Source: Druceiella hillmani
Taxonomy: Eukaryota; Arthropoda; Insecta; Lepidoptera; Hepialidae
NCBI GenBank assembly: GCA_039881145.1
Contig: JAYKKI010000095.1
Coordinates: forward strand, 2,551,001 to 2,615,000
DNA: 64,000 nt
Direction of reading: 5' to 3'
In this document: positions 35,185 through 47,969 of the stretch, in pieces
Layout of the letters: each line of letters opens with the position of its first letter
Numbering within the stretch: position 1 is the first letter of the stretch
Position numbers and translations under genes: made by a program
The notes under the pieces: generated by a model
Databases searched by the model: none
Told to the model about the DNA's origin: nothing
What the model saw: only the letters and a program-made list of their open reading frames with translations

Positions 35185-38100
35185 GTAGGATTCATTATTA
35201 CAAACTTGTTTGCAACATGACTAATGTTGATGTTATTCAAGTCAATTTTGATTAAACTTTCGAATTTCACCTTCCGATTAGAATATTTTAATGTATTTTA
35301 TTAATTACATTGTAACTTAGCTTACTCACATAAAAACTATCTTAAATACTATTCAATTAAGATTTTGTGTAATTTGGAATTTATTTTATATTAACGAATG
35401 CAATAAATTTTATTAATTGCGTTATATATTTGAATATAGATCAATAGGTATCTAAGAGTGATTGTTATTACTGATAAATCCTAATTGTTTTAATTAAATT
35501 TTAATGTCACCACGGGAACAATTTTTTCATTAACATACTGACATAGTTTACATACCATCAGTATTGTCTTCGTTGATTGTGTTATTTTTCTCAAGTTAAT
35601 TTATAATATTGTTGGTTTTCTTAATGTTTGGAACTGATAATAATATTTTCACTATACGCCAAATACTGTAATCAAAATTATAGTCATTACGCACGACAAG
35701 TGATATAAATCATTAATTTAAAAGATCTTTTGATAAACTTGTTGCATGTTTTTGTGTAAATTGTAGATGATTTTATGTATATTGAAAGTCATAATTGGCA
35801 ATAATTAATTGGCTATGGTACTATTAATATGTTTAGTAAACACAGTACTTGTACTTAAATTACAATCAATTGGATTGATGATACACAGTACTAACACACA
35901 TTATTAGTAATTATACATTTTATGTTTAAAAATGGATTCTTAGTCTGAATGAATATTATTTTATTAAATAATTTAGTGGGTTTGAATTTTAATTTACAGT
36001 AGTGTGTGTAATTAGCATTTTATTATTCTTATTTTCTTTTTGTGTATTTAACAATTTGTAGTAAAAAATTAGGAAAAATAAAGTTATGAATTTGTTGATT
36101 ATCAAATTTAGTTTGATATATAAAATTGTCCTACAATGTTTTGCTAACATCAACAAACATTTTTTGCACCTTAAACAATTATGATCGGAAATATGTAAAT
36201 ATTGTAGTGGAATAACTTATATTTTTGTTTATAGACTTTAATCTTGTTTATTACTTGTTTTCAGGCTGCAGATTTAACTAAACCGGTTGACAAAAAAATG
36301 TATAAAGGCACTAATCCCACCTGTCATGACTTCAATACAGTCACTATGACTCCAGATAGCATATCGTTGGTTATTGGCTTTTCTACCGGCCAAATTCAAT
36401 TAATAGATCCAATAAAAAAAGAATTAAGTAAACTGTATAATGAAGAGGTATGTTTTTATAAAGTAACCTATTTTTTTTAATGTAATTTTGTATATAATTA
36501 CTGAAAGTATCATAAGTATCTATCTGCAAATATAAAAAATGAAATGCATATCTGGATAATTCTAAAGTACATTTATTATGTATTTTCTGTGAAAATACAG
36601 GAAAGATGTAAATATTATATAAATCAGGTATAAACCTTGTTAACTTATGCTACATGCAACTACACATAACAGGTCACAAGGATTATTCTTTGTTTATTAA
36701 AATTGGACGGGAAATGGGCCATAAGAACAATCTATAGTTTCCATATCTTTCATGTCTTTATCGTGTTATAACTAAACTTTCTTCAAGTAAGATTTCTATT
36801 TACTCTAAAAAATGTTGTGAATATTCAGTTCAAGTTCAGAATATTTATTGAGCTACGGATTTTTCACCCAGTGGATATTTTAAATGTTTTCGTCTCAACT
36901 GAAATCAGTTGCGAATAGTTTTCCGACTTCTAAACGCACCGCATCGATCGATCGGTGGATCGAATTATGGGACGAATATATTATTTTATTTATTTTCTTC
37001 CTTCTATAGTTTCGGCAGATTTGAATAATTTAAGCTGTGATTATACAGAGATGCGTGGGCATTACAGTTCTGTGAAAGCACCAAATGTAGGTTTGGAACT
37101 ATAAGAAACTTTATCGTGATATAGTTGCGTCTTCTATTTTAATGGATTTTTAACTGCCAATAGTAAATTACTTTTACACAATTAATTAGTTAATAAAATA
37201 AAACTGCGAGATTAGTTGACTTGACATTTATTAGAGTCAAATAAAATTAAGATGGAGCTATGAAATATTCCAAATAAAAAAGTGAACATTTCTAACAGGT
37301 TATTATTTCAAATTATCATAGAAAATTACAATGTCAAATTTTTTCAGAAAAAGTCATTGTTGGAATGATTGAAAAACTTGAAATGTTTCATTTTTATAGT
37401 CCCATACCCAAAGGATGTCAAACAGAATCCTATTATTGTGGCAATGTCGTCTGTCTGTTATAGGTAATATGTAGTTTCTTCGCCTAAAATGACTTGTGTG
37501 CTGTATAGACGAACATCTTTTGAAGTCAGAGGCTGTTGACCGTTTATTCTTGCTGGACAAGGTCGGTGGCCAACTTTTCATTGGTCAGCACATATTCAGT
37601 CTTATGTTTTACCCTTTTCTCCGTTACCGCATTTCAACTCTTAACATTCAGATCAGTGAGAGTTGACCACAGTTGCTGGAAGGAAGTGTGGGATGTGTGC
37701 CTTAAAGTATTATTAGATGTCTGCATTGCACATTATCATTTTATTTTGAGGGGACTCCGAATATTAAAGTGGGGCTGAAAAAAATTTTTTTTCTTTGCAA
37801 GCATGTGGGGTTAGTTGAAAAGACCTTAATTATTTATGCTCTTCTAAGGAATAAATAAGTTTTTAATTTTTTTTCAGTGAACACTAATGATTTAGTGGAC
37901 CATCAATATTGCCATATGTAGAGACCCATTTGTTACCAGGTCTATATAAAAAATGTCTCTCTAATATTTCTCATATCATGTACTGGAATGTAATAAATAT
38001 TATATATTAGATTAGAGAGATATATACACGGTGTCCGAGACATCTATATCGGACAGAGAACAACGTTATTCGTTGGCTAGAAATGAATAAATTGTCGTTG

Positions 38101-41100
38101 ATTTTTCTAATTGAGTGCAAAAAAATATTACACATAACTCTTTTAACACACCCAATACTCGCCCGGAGTGCGGTGTTTACCCTCAGTGGTAAAGTCTTCA
38201 CAGCTGTTCGCGGGTTATTACCCCGAACGGCGCTGAACAATATTATAGAAGATAAACTTTTTTTGTATGTTAGGGATGAAAATGGGTAGGGATGAAATTT
38301 GTATGTTAGGGATGATAAACTGTTCAGATTATATTGACGTAGAAAAACTTATTGCCTGCATCCTTAATAGTTGATATGTTGAAAATTGTACGTGAAGATA
38401 GTAATTCGTGAGATCAAAACATAATACCGATTCGTTGTGCGGTGAAAATGATTTCTAGTGTCAAATGAATGACATTTCTAAGTGACGCATACGTGTACAT
38501 ATATCGGTGTTACCTATTCCAATAAGATAAACTTATATCCACTTAAGGAGTAGATTGATAATACTTGATAAGGACAAGTGAAAGATACTACGTTCATTTA
38601 TCAGATGGAAATATTTGTAGACGTTTCGCTAGTAGTTTTATATGTAAATCAATGAAACTTAAAATTGGAAGTATATGTTTGAAGAAATTCACATGAATCA
38701 TTGAAATTTATTTAAGCAAATTTTTATTCTGTTTAGACCACGGTCTTTAGGAGATGTAAAGTAGTTACTTTACTTCTAACAATAATAGACAAGCATCCAA
38801 ATTGTAGTATGTGTAGTTTTACATATAATTGAAATGTTTATAACCAGAAATGAAAATATGGCCTATAAATAACCAAGAAACTAATTGATTAATTGTTTAC
38901 TTTTAATGTAATAATGATGGACATAATTTCAATAATATGTAAAATTTTAACGCGCATTCCACCCGGTTTGATTTATTTAATTTTAAGGCTCTTAGTGTGT
39001 GTCCGTCCATTTGTCACAACCTCTCTATTTCTACAATTTTAAACCTATATGCATAAAATTTTATGAGTGTGTACTTCATATGGATACCTCATTTAATAAG
39101 TTAAAAAATACGATCTAACTGGATTGGCCATTTAAAATGAAATTGAGTTTTAATTTACCTTTTTAGGGTTTTGTATCCCAAAAAGATGGCACAGAACCCT
39201 TATAAGATCATTCATATCTCTTACCCCCATAAGCACCACAGACTGGACTCACTGATAGTTAAAAATGTATTTTCTGTCTCTCATTGATTGTCAGTGGAAT
39301 CAGAACAAGAGTCTACTTTACTGACCGTGCCCTGTTGCACGGTGCAATCGCTAAAGTATACATATAAAATATGTTTTTAACTGCCAGTATATCCAACTGA
39401 CAGTCTGTCCGTGTGTAGTGCATTATCTTTCTGTGTTAGCCTTTTTTCTCAGAATACATTTGACGTAAGAAATTTGGTAAAGTAATAAACCATAGTAACC
39501 TCTGCACATATCTCAATAGTAATACTCAAAAACACAGAGGAACAAACTTAGATTGAAAACTCTTAACTACATTTTTTTTTAATTTTCATTGGGTTCCGAT
39601 GTATTCCAAAACAATTTTTTTTTAATTTTGCTGGAAATTTTCACAAGAAAAAAGGCCACCCCACCTCCTAAACTGTTGAAATTCAAATTAGGAAAAAACA
39701 GCATTACTAAAAGCTTATCTAAAGTTTACCAGTAAACTATGGAGACGGTTCTAATTTTCATAGCTTTCATTTGCAAATAGTTCTATAGAAGTAATTTTTA
39801 AGAATGTAGAGGTATGCAACCGAATGTATATTATGTAAGGGTGTATTGTAGAACATGTTTATAATTAATATTTGTAAATAATTTAATAGAATTACTATGC
39901 AACAATAATAAATGTTTATATGTGCCTAAGCTCTAGGGAGGGTAATACTCCTACTTAACAGGTTTTTTTTTATTTATATTCCATTTGCGAAATGTTAAAT
40001 GATGTGCACCGCAATAAAATTTAAATTGCAAAAAATTCTTAATTTTTTCATTTAACTTGTGTCAACATTTTTAGTAGATTAATAGACAGCTACGGAATCT
40101 TATTTTCAGAAGTTTTTGAATCACATTTTCTTTCATTTTACATTTCGTATCTGTTATTTCTTTAAAATATATTCCAAAACTTGTATTGTATTCACCAAAT
40201 TCTATTTTAAGTAATGTGTTAAAAAAAAACATCAAATTTAATCCAGGTTTATTAAATTATAACTTCACATTTATATGCTCAATAGGTTTTACTTTCTTCT
40301 ATTTATATATTGGTTAATAAAATGAAAAAAATATCAAAATGCTCAAAAATGCTTAGTTATTTTCAAACAGCGATATGTTTATAAAAATGTTTGTTAGTGG
40401 AATAAGTAATATATTCTTGATATTGGGGTGAACGCGTAGAACAAAAAAAAAAAATTCAAATTGAAAAAAATAGTTTAATGAACAAACGCCATAAATTATA
40501 TGTGCTGAAAAAATTATTTAGAAATTAGAACCTCTCTAATAATTATAAAAGTATGTTTTAATTATTTCTTTAAACGAATACATATAATTAATATTTATAA
40601 ATGCTTTTTTCAGAGGCTGATAGATAAGAGTAGGGTAACATGCATAAAATGGGTGCCAGGTTCGAGTAATTTGTTTTTGGCGGCACATGCATCCGGTCAG
40701 TTGTACGTTTACAATGAAGAATTATCATGCGGTGCCACTGTACCACATTATCAACTCTTCAAGCAGGGAGATGGCTATGCTATTCACACCTGCAGGACGA
40801 AATCAACACGCAACCCACTGTACAGGTGGCTTATTGGAGCAGAAGGGAGTAGCATCAATGAGTTTGCCTTCTCTCCTTGTGGCACGAACTTGGCTGTCGC
40901 GTCACAGGATGGCTTTCTGCGAGTCTTTCATTACGACACTATGGAGCTTATAGGGAAAGCTCGCTCGTACTTTGGGGGCTTCCTTTGTGTGTGCTGGTCA
41001 CCTGATGGCAAGTACGTGGTGGTTGGAGGGGAAGATGACTTAGTGACTGTGTGGTCTCTGAGCGAGCGAAGGGTTGTAGCACGGGGTCAAGGTCACCGTT

Positions 41101-42023
41101 CGTGGGTATCGGTGGTTGCATTTGATCCCTATACTATGAGTTTTGCTGAATCAGAAAATGTGGACAATAGCGATGACGATCGACCAAGAAATGATGGCAT
41201 ATCATGCTATCGATTGGGAAGTGTGTCACAAGACACGCAACTATGCTTGTGGGACCTCACGGAGGACGTGTTGCGACCGCCTGTGCGTGCACGCGCCTCT
41301 GCACACCTGTCGCCACCCTGTCCCGCCGCACTCTCCCCTAATGGTGTCGTCGGTGGAAAGTTAACCAAGTGCATAAAGACTAATAAAATCGGACACAAGC
41401 AGAGTGAAGTGAATGCGACAACACCAATTGCGGCAAACGCGACCGGTGAGGCGTCCGGCACACTTGCACGGGCTGCTGGTAAGACGACAAAGGTAAACAA
41501 TGTGACTGCACTTAATATCACTGTGGGCAAAGCGAACTCAGTGCCGAGTGACGGCGCCGGTTCTGTCGGTGTCAACTCGCTGACGCAGAGGCTCGCTGGC
41601 TTCTCGTTTGGCGACCGAAAGGAGCACCGGCGGAATTTCAGTTTGACATCGAAGCAGGGTGCGGCGGGTGGAGATGGTCACCGGACGGGTGCAGTGGCTG
41701 TGACAGGTGCACGGGGTGCAAGAGGTACAGCGGGCGCAGTGGCCGAGTGTTGTGATCCCCTTCGTCTCATTGGAACAGCGGCCTGTCCGCGCTTCGATGA
41801 ATGTCCTGTCCTGGAGCCGCTTATCTGTAAAAAGATTGCGCATGAGCGACTAACGACTTTGCTGTTCCGTGAGGAATGTGTGGTGACAGCTTGCCAGGAT
41901 GGGTGCGTGTACACGTGGGCACGGCCGCCACCCGCTGCTGCAGCACACCATGCGTCCGATGTAGACGCAGCTAACCTCTTTGAGAGGGACCGACGCTTTG
42001 AGAGGATACACCTTGTCGATTAG
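34915..42023 (+). CDS. WDR20: WDR20, WD40 activator of USP12/USP46, complete
   Basis: A complete gene of three coding exons (34915-35184, 36265-36447, 40614-42023; all phase-0 junctions) giving 620 residues. WDR20 is a WD40 propeller that binds and stimulates the deubiquitinases USP12 and USP46 with WDR48. Collinear landmarks with vertebrate WDR20 are SEYSRPNRV, YKGTNPTCHDF, GFSTGQIQLIDPIKKE, KSRVTCIKWVPGS, SQDGFLRVFHYD, YFGGFLCVCWSPDGKY, GGEDDLVTVWSL, SWVSVVAFDPYT, DTQLCLWDLTED, LEPLICKKIAHERLT and VVTACQDG. The start ATG at 34915 opens the conserved N-terminus after an upstream stop. The protein is about 50 residues longer than the human one because of an Ala/Gly/Thr-rich insert before the last WD repeat (residues ~371-549). 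Confidence 0.97.
35185..36264. other. WDR20 intron 1, nothing recognised
   Basis: AT-rich, GTAGGA to TTTTCAG. I see no repeats. Confidence 0.75.
36265..36447 (+). CDS. WDR20: WDR20 coding exon 2
   Basis: 61 codons between TTTTCAG and GTATGT: AADLTKPVDKKMYKGTNPTC, SLVIGFSTGQIQLIDPIKKE, LSKLYNEE. It is near-identical in layout to vertebrate WDR20. Confidence 0.96.
37380..37470 (+). repeat. Dispersed 'gggttccgta' repeat, short copy
   Basis: tcccatacccaaaggatgtc, aaacagaatcctattattg and gtcgtctgtctgt follow the order of the family described at 25470, here in forward orientation. Confidence 0.55.
38985..39440 (+). repeat. Dispersed 'gggttccgta' repeat, long copy
   Basis: Contains tgtgtccgtccatttgtcac near 39000, agggttttgtatcccaaaaa followed by agaacccttataagatc near 39165-39210, and gacagtctgtccgtgtg near 39400. 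These blocks are the same family as at 25470 and 37380. Confidence 0.55.
40614..42023 (+). CDS. WDR20: WDR20 coding exon 3 (last)
   Basis: The acceptor is CTTTTTTCAG. It has 469 codons plus stop TAG at 42021-42023, starting RLIDKSRVTC. WD repeats are visible around INEFAFSPCGTNLAVASQDG, LCVCWSPDGKYVVVGGEDD, RLGSVSQDTQLCLWDL and CVVTACQDGCVYTW. The segment ~41270-41800 is GC-rich and codes for a low-complexity Ala/Gly/Thr/Val linker. The C-terminus (AAAAHH... IHLVD) is lineage-specific. Confidence 0.96.
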   Translation, partial: RLIDKSRVTCIKWVPGSSNLFLAAHASGQLYVYNEELSCGATVPHYQLFKQGDGYAIHTCRTKSTRNPLYRWLIGAEGSSINEFAFSPCGTNLAVASQDGFLRVFHYDTMELIGKARSYFGGFLCVCWSPDGKYVVVGGEDDLVTVWSLSERRVVARGQGHRSWVSVVAFDPYTMSFAESENVDNSDDDRPRNDGISCYRLGSVSQDTQLCLWDLTEDVLRPPVRARASAHLSPPCPAALSPNGVVGGKLTKCIKTNKIGHKQSEVNATTPIAANATGEASGTLARAAGKTTKVNNVTALNITVGKANSVPSDGAGSVGVNSLTQRLAGFSFGDRKEHRRNFSLTSKQGAAGGDGHRTGAVAVTGARGARGTAGAVAECCDPLRLIGTAACPRFDECPVLEPLICKKIAHERLTTLLFREECVVTACQDGCVYTWARPPPAAAAHHASDVDAANLFERDRRFERIHLVD

Positions 42024-42990
42024 TGTCCTTCTTACACTCGTTTTATCGTTGAAGTAATATATAATTATTATATGTTCGTGTAAATAATGTTAAATTATGA
42101 GACGCCTGGTTTCGCTGTGAGACGTTACCGAGCTTGTAAATAGGAGTGACCCGGGAGAGCGAATAGATTTCTCGTCGGTTGAAGTTCTTTAGGTAGAAAG
42201 AAATGTTGAATTTTATTGTTACTTTAATTCTGTTCTTGTAAAAAAGTGATCACGAGAGAGTGGGAATACTGACATTCCTCCATTGTCTAGAATGTTATTG
42301 TAAATGATATATAAGTTAGATATTGAATATGCATATGCAGAATACACGGAGACAGTGAATGTCTGAATTCTGGCGCCTATGCCGTTATACCGGTTTTGTA
42401 TACTCTGTAAATTATGAATTATATAAATTATTGTAAAAATTAAATTGGAGATTGTCATCCTATAATGTAGAGTGAGATATGGTCTTTTGATTTTATTAAT
42501 TATCTATTAAAAATTCCAATCTGATTTCTAACAAAAACGTTTGGAAAAAACGTAAAAATGTGCATATTGAATTATATAATGCAGGAAATGTGACAGATAA
42601 TTGCAGAGATAAGAGATCCATTTCGTAAATCGTTTTTGTTAAAACAACGAGCGACATGGTACAGTTAGAGTTGTGGTATTAAATCGTATTATATAAAAAA
42701 AATGAGATTATAGAAATAGTAGAAATTACTTAATCATTTATTTCTTTTCAATTACATTTGTTATTTGTCATGAACAATATGTTGATTTCCAGTTTATTAT
42801 TATATGTAAAAATTCTTTGTTGGTCTTGACAACATTCTTTCTAACAATTGTGTTATATTTTTTGGAATATTTACAAATTACGAAGAACTAATTCATTACA
42901 TTATTTCTCACTTTATAGTGAGAAAAGTTCTAAAAAAAAAGTGATCGATGAAGATAAATAAAGTTTACATAAGACAGATCCAAAAATTAA
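42024..42990 (+). other. WDR20: WDR20 3' UTR, approximate
   Basis: Non-coding sequence after the WDR20 stop. The first clear AATAAA is at 42957-42962, so a 3' UTR of roughly 950 nt is plausible. Earlier variant signals cannot be excluded. Confidence 0.4.
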
Positions 42991-45640
42991 AATTTCACAA
43001 GATCCAACATTGTTAGACCATGACTTAACAGTAGATAACTATCTGTAACTTTAAATTTCAATAATTTAATTCCAGTACTGTTTCTTTATATAATTAGTTA
43101 ATAATACTGTCATCAAATTAGTCATTTGTGCATAAAACATAACACATTTTACATTGTATTACTGTCATAATTTTTATACATGTTATTGCCATTAAATTTG
43201 TGCACTTCTACAGATTGGCCCTTGGATTTCACATCTTTTTTAAATTATTTGACATTCATTCTTAAGTTTTTATTGTGGCATTTAAGACCTTAAGGTCCAA
43301 GATCTGTTATTTGGTCTGCATTTGTACTCTATATTTTTTTGTATGTTTTTTTATACGTCGTTTCATATAAAGGTGTACACTTGAATATGACAAAGTCATA
43401 GAGAGATTTTTCCAATATCCTGACGAGAATAGAAAGTTACTGAAGTTCAGTATTTTATAAATTGAAATATTTTACAACATTTTTAACCATATTTTCCACA
43501 ATTTTCATTCTGGTATTATAAAATACCATTCAATATTTCAATATTAACAACATAAAATAAAAAAAATTTGTCTATGAAACCAGAACCCCAATGAATTAAA
43601 TAATCTGCAAAAACATTTTAAACTAAATTTGTTTTGTGCCATTTTGGGGTATAGTAAAACATATTAAATATGTTTTTATTTCAACACCGTTTAATAATAT
43701 GCAAATGCAATATAGTTTAATTTAATCTAGACGATAGTTACGTTGTGTTTGGTGAAAACGAAGCGTACATCTTTGTTTATTTCGTAGATCAGCTAATGAT
43801 TATGTACATAAACCTTAAGCAATCGCAAAAAGACAAATGATCTTTCTTAAATTTTACAAGTTTTTCATTATGACGATTTTCCAAAAACAGTTTTCACACT
43901 CCAGGATATCGGAGAAAATTACTTCTTTGAGGCTTTGTCGTATTAAATTTTCACATTATATGTGAATTGCTTTAAGTATGAATTCAAAAAACTCACGTCT
44001 TTCTACTGCAAAAATCTATCTTCTGAAAGTTAAATTTAATCAAAATTATTTTTTATTTTGACAAAAATATGATTTATTTTGATTTTGTAATTAACGATCA
44101 TTGTGTACGCACGAGAGTAATGGAGAGTGTCAGCAGTTTCCTGATGATAAAATATAATCGGAAGCATGACCCTAGTGTAAGTTCATAAATTTTGATTGTA
44201 ACAAAAATAAAATAAAATTTCAGCTATTGTTTTGAACAACACTTTAGTTACTCTTCAATTTTGAGTTTCTATCAGAGCAGTAACTTATTCAATAAATAAT
44301 AATTTTTTTTAAATTTTAAATGACATAAAAATATTTGTTTAACATGAGTACTATACTCACTTTTCTATGAATATTGATTAGTATAGGGTATAATACAGAA
44401 CAAACAGATTTGAACCACAGTTTAACATATCCAGCCACAATCGCCAATCTGGAAGTGCTTTTAGAAACCATTTTATCCTAGTAAAGTTTTTTACAGAGCC
44501 CAGTTAATTGAAGACATTATACATATTTGCATACATTATTGCACAAATCATATGTTGTAACTTTTGTAAATAATTCAATCATTGCCGCGTGTTGTTTAAA
44601 TGGTTGTGAGTTGTCACAATTGTTTTTTGTTCATTGTTTTGCTTTAAATCAGTTTATATTGTGAGAAACGTGTTTATTTTGTGCAACAAATTGAGTGCAA
44701 TACCATGTTGTGTCAAAAATAATACCCTTAACCCTGTGATCCTTATAAAGGGCAAATGTCACCCGAAATCAATACTAATTATTGCTCATAATGACTATTA
44801 GGCATTCATATTATTATTATATATTATTTATCAATGTGCCTTTTTTAAATTTTTTAAACACGCAGTAGTGGGGTACTTGTGCGCCAAACACATACAATGC
44901 CAATAAAAATTTACTATAACTATATATTGTTTATTCATTTAATTACCAATTGCATCCTGGTAATCTGGTTTGGAAACACCTAGAAATCATATGGTTTTTA
45001 GATCAATCCTGCCTGGACCAGAAATGTTTCCCAAGTTGATAAAAATGCTCATCAGGTTTGTATAAATCGTTTTCACTAGCAAGTTCTTATGAGTCTCCTA
45101 TAATTTTAAAACCTGGTAACTCTATTTTTTTCTCGTCTAAATTCATATTTTGGCAGTTTCTTATAGAAGGTTAACTGCAGACATCGGTTTGTGATAAATT
45201 TGGTCAGATGTTTTGAAACTATGCGACTCGTATTCACCGTCTGGTTATTTGATTTGTATTTACCATAGACAGTATGCCAGAGCATGCATTTTATATCATT
45301 ATTGAGACTAAAAATTTTTTGAGAGTTGAATAAAATCATTAATGTCATTCATCAAAAAGTTACAACAGATAATAAACATTCAGAATACGTATAGAGATGA
45401 AAATCTCTTATTTGCATCTAAATTTATTAAAATATAGTGATTTATAAATAATGCTAGTTGTAGTGAAACCATAAACAGAAATCAGGGTACGTTTCGATCT
45501 TTAAATGTTATGAAATACAATGTTTTGTATGTACTTATAATTCAAGATATATTCAATAAATTATGATTTCTTTTTCTCCGCATAGTTATTCACTTTAACA
45601 ATAAGTAGTGCAGGTATGGAATATTAACATTGATGGATCC
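42990..45640. other. Intergenic, nothing recognised
   Basis: AT-rich sequence with no coding similarity that I can support. A minus-strand open frame at 45106-45348 has no recognisable domain. Confidence 0.65.
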
Positions 45641-45641
45641 G

Positions 45642-45645
<4 letters not shown>

Positions 45646-45672
<27 letters not shown>
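45646..45672. repeat. (TA)n microsatellite
   Basis: An uninterrupted run of about 13 TA units at the left flank of a foldback arm. Confidence 0.9.
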
Positions 45673-45677
<5 letters not shown>

Positions 45678-45678
<1 letters not shown>

Positions 45679-46430
45679 AGGTATCATTCGTGGTCATCCT
45701 ATTAGATTATAACGTAAATAAGTGTATTACTTTTCATTTTCGAAAGAATAAGTTTACATTTTATAAAAAAACAACGAGTCTGCTTTAAACCACACGACTG
45801 AAGTAAAACTTCAAATTCACAAAATATGAACTTTAAAATGAATTTACAATTTTATTCACTTTAAACGTAGAATATTTAATGTATTGAACAAAATAATAAT
45901 TTATAAAATTGTTCAAGAATGAACTGAAATTACAAAATAATAAAAAAATCACCATTCGCGTAACGCTTCCAAACTCGCATATATATATATTTCATGCACT
46001 GACTATGAAAGAAAGAGAGAAAGAAAATGTGCGTGCGCACTGCTCTCTCTTGCTCCTACAGTGTGATACAGACGATAGGCTTGCACTGTGTCTTAGATAT
46101 ACGAAACATAACTGGCTATGAGAGATAGAGAGAAAGAAAATGCGTGCTCGCACCTCTCTCTCTTATCCCTATAGTAATATACGAAACGTAACTCTCTCTC
46201 TTTCTGTCTTCACTAACTTATATCTCCGTCTCAACTTCCGTTTGCCTCGCCCGATCACACTTTTCGTAACGCTGTCGTCACGCATTCACCAGCTTACTCC
46301 CCAAGTCAAGCATGCGTAAAGAAGTTTTACTTCAACAAAGAAATCACAATATTTTTTGAAATTCAATCAGCGTTGCAAATGCCCTGCTATTGGTTAAGTC
46401 AGACGACGTCACAGGTGAGTAAAACACGTC
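45678..46430 (+). mobile_element. Arm of the foldback element, split by a nested insertion
   Basis: attcgtggtcatcctattag and the following 90 bases match the left arm of the 5147-6990 element. The match resumes at about 46336 with aaagaaatcacaatattttt and runs to gacgacgtcacag, matching the reverse complement of about 6790-6865. The gap is a separate nested element (45773-46335). No second arm is visible nearby. Confidence 0.7.
45773..46335. mobile_element. Nested element with TGAAGTAAAACTTC ends
   Basis: Its left end carries TGAAGTAAAACTTC (about 45799) and its right end the reverse complement GAAGTTTTACTTCA (about 46320). Both tips are also internally palindromic. The interior has two ~105-bp units, each with gagagaaagaaaatg, a gtgcg/gtgctcgca block, ctctctcttg/ctctctctta and atacgaaac (about 46010-46100 and 46115-46195). 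It interrupts the foldback arm with no loss of the arm's sequence. Confidence 0.7.
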
Positions 46431-46489
46431 GATACCAAAATTTAATGTTTTTATTCTTTTGGTTGATATTGATAATAATGACTAATAAA

Positions 46490-46840
46490 TGAAACTACAT
46501 GATGTAGTATTATTTCTACTTTCTTTAATTTCTTTACCACGACCTAGGTTCTGTTGTATTACAACACCTTCAGGTGGACTATATAGAAAAGATTAACTCT
46601 TAATATCCAGCAGCATTATATGTTTCAAAAAAAATGGCGGAAGCCGGGTTTGTGTGGGTTTTCCTACTACTTAGTGAGTTTATTGTAGGGGAGCAGTGTA
46701 GGTTTTATTATACTTCTGGGAGTTATACGATGTACAAGTATTTTAGTGGGTGTAATAAATTAAATTGATGTTATTCTATGAGGTTATATGAATGCGAATA
46801 TTCCGGTGTATGTAATAATATTAAATGGAAGTTATTCTCA
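46490..46840 (-). mobile_element. Hammerhead-type repeat (copy 2, one arm)
   Basis: It contains gatgtagtattatttctact, tttctttaccacgacctagg and ~230 bp of body (gcggaagccgggtttgtgtg, gagtttattgtaggggagc). The body matches the reverse complement of the body at 51600-51860. The second arm is missing. Confidence 0.7.
46537..46577 (-). ncRNA. Hammerhead-like motif, inactivated
   Basis: Minus strand CCAC-CUGAAGG-stem II-AGAA-CCUAGGUC-GUGG. Stem I, stem II and the cleavage-site GUC persist, but both core boxes are mutated (A9 to G, GAAA to AGAA). Confidence 0.5.
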
Positions 46841-46859
46841 GTAATATATTTATATTTGG

Positions 46860-47960
46860 AAGGACGATTCACAGATCGTTAACCGTCCCTCATCGTTAAC
46901 CATCCCTCTAGAAAAACTTAATTTACATAAAGAAATAAAAACTATAAAACAAATCGCAGTAAATAATAATTATGACCCATCAATTGTCACAAAACTGTAC
47001 CATAATAAATTAAGATAATTATTAATACAAAAAATACACAGCCACTTTTTTCGTCTTAAGATTCGTTGGCACTGACGACACGAACACTTTGTGTGAACTT
47101 TTTATAGACATATTTGTACATTGTGGCACTACACACCATTTTAATATGAAAATAAATAATCCCCTTCAGTGGGCAGGACTGTTTATGGTTACAATGCGTG
47201 TGAATTCACATTAGCCGCCATTACAGAAATTGTGTTTTTAGCGAGAGTACAAAAATTCAAACTTTAAAAGTGATTTATATGAAAAATACGGCATATATCC
47301 TGGAAATATAAATAACACTATATTTATGATGCAAAATAGATCAATTTAAAAAATCAAGTCAAATAGCCTATAGCTTATGTACAATAGCAAAGAGGACAGT
47401 CGGCATAGCTGTGAAATGAAAAATTGGGAAAAGAATTTTTTTTAAATTATAGTTTCAAAAAGATTATCACTTCTGAATAGTAAGCAATATTATATAGTAT
47501 TCGTGGCAAAAAAACAATTTAGATTGGGGATGTTTTGTGTGCAAATATTGGCTGATTATTTAAGAGCGTCCAAAAGTTGCATCATCTTCTGCAGCGCCTA
47601 ACTTGGTTGAACGTGAAAATAAAGTAGTCATCACTGAACATTTAGAAATCGTTGAAACCATCTGTGGCAACTCCTGCTACAGAAGTAAAATCAATATTCA
47701 GTCTTCTGAAAGTGGTCACAAGTAATGTTTCATATGTCGATCTAGCTAAAATTTAATAAGAGTAGCTTTGGACGTGAGAAAACTGGTATTCACTTACTAG
47801 AACGTAATGGGTGTTGTAGAAAATATATGATAAGAAATATATTTTTTTTTTTCAAAAAAAGTTGATTCATTTACTTGTAGCATCGAACTAGAACAAAATA
47901 AAAATTAAAGAAGTCGATAATTTTTTCTATTATTATAAAAAATGGCAGAAATGTTATAGT
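46860..47960. other. Intergenic, nothing recognised
   Basis: AT-rich spacer. The part after about 47560 could be the eroded 5' region of the transposase relic that follows, but no conserved block is readable. Confidence 0.5.
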
Positions 47961-47969
47961 TTGACGAAA

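Larger units (their letters stand above)
36448..40613. other. WDR20 intron 2
   Basis: A 4.2 kb intron containing two copies of the dispersed 'gggttccgta' repeat (37380-37470, 38985-39440). I cannot assign the segment 38020-38290, which has an open frame on both strands, to any family. Confidence 0.7.

Noticed and set aside
38028..38290. Possible retroelement fragment with a 'cacggtgtcc' block and open frames on both strands
   Set aside because: No conserved protein block could be read; the shared block with 57604 is under 12 bases.
41207..41914. Minus-strand open frames of 78-122 codons
   Set aside because: They are antisense to the GC-rich WDR20 exon 3, where long shadow frames are expected from base composition.
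44725..44760. piggyBac-like terminus (ttaaccctgtgatcc)
   Set aside because: No matching second end or transposase could be found nearby; the match is too short.
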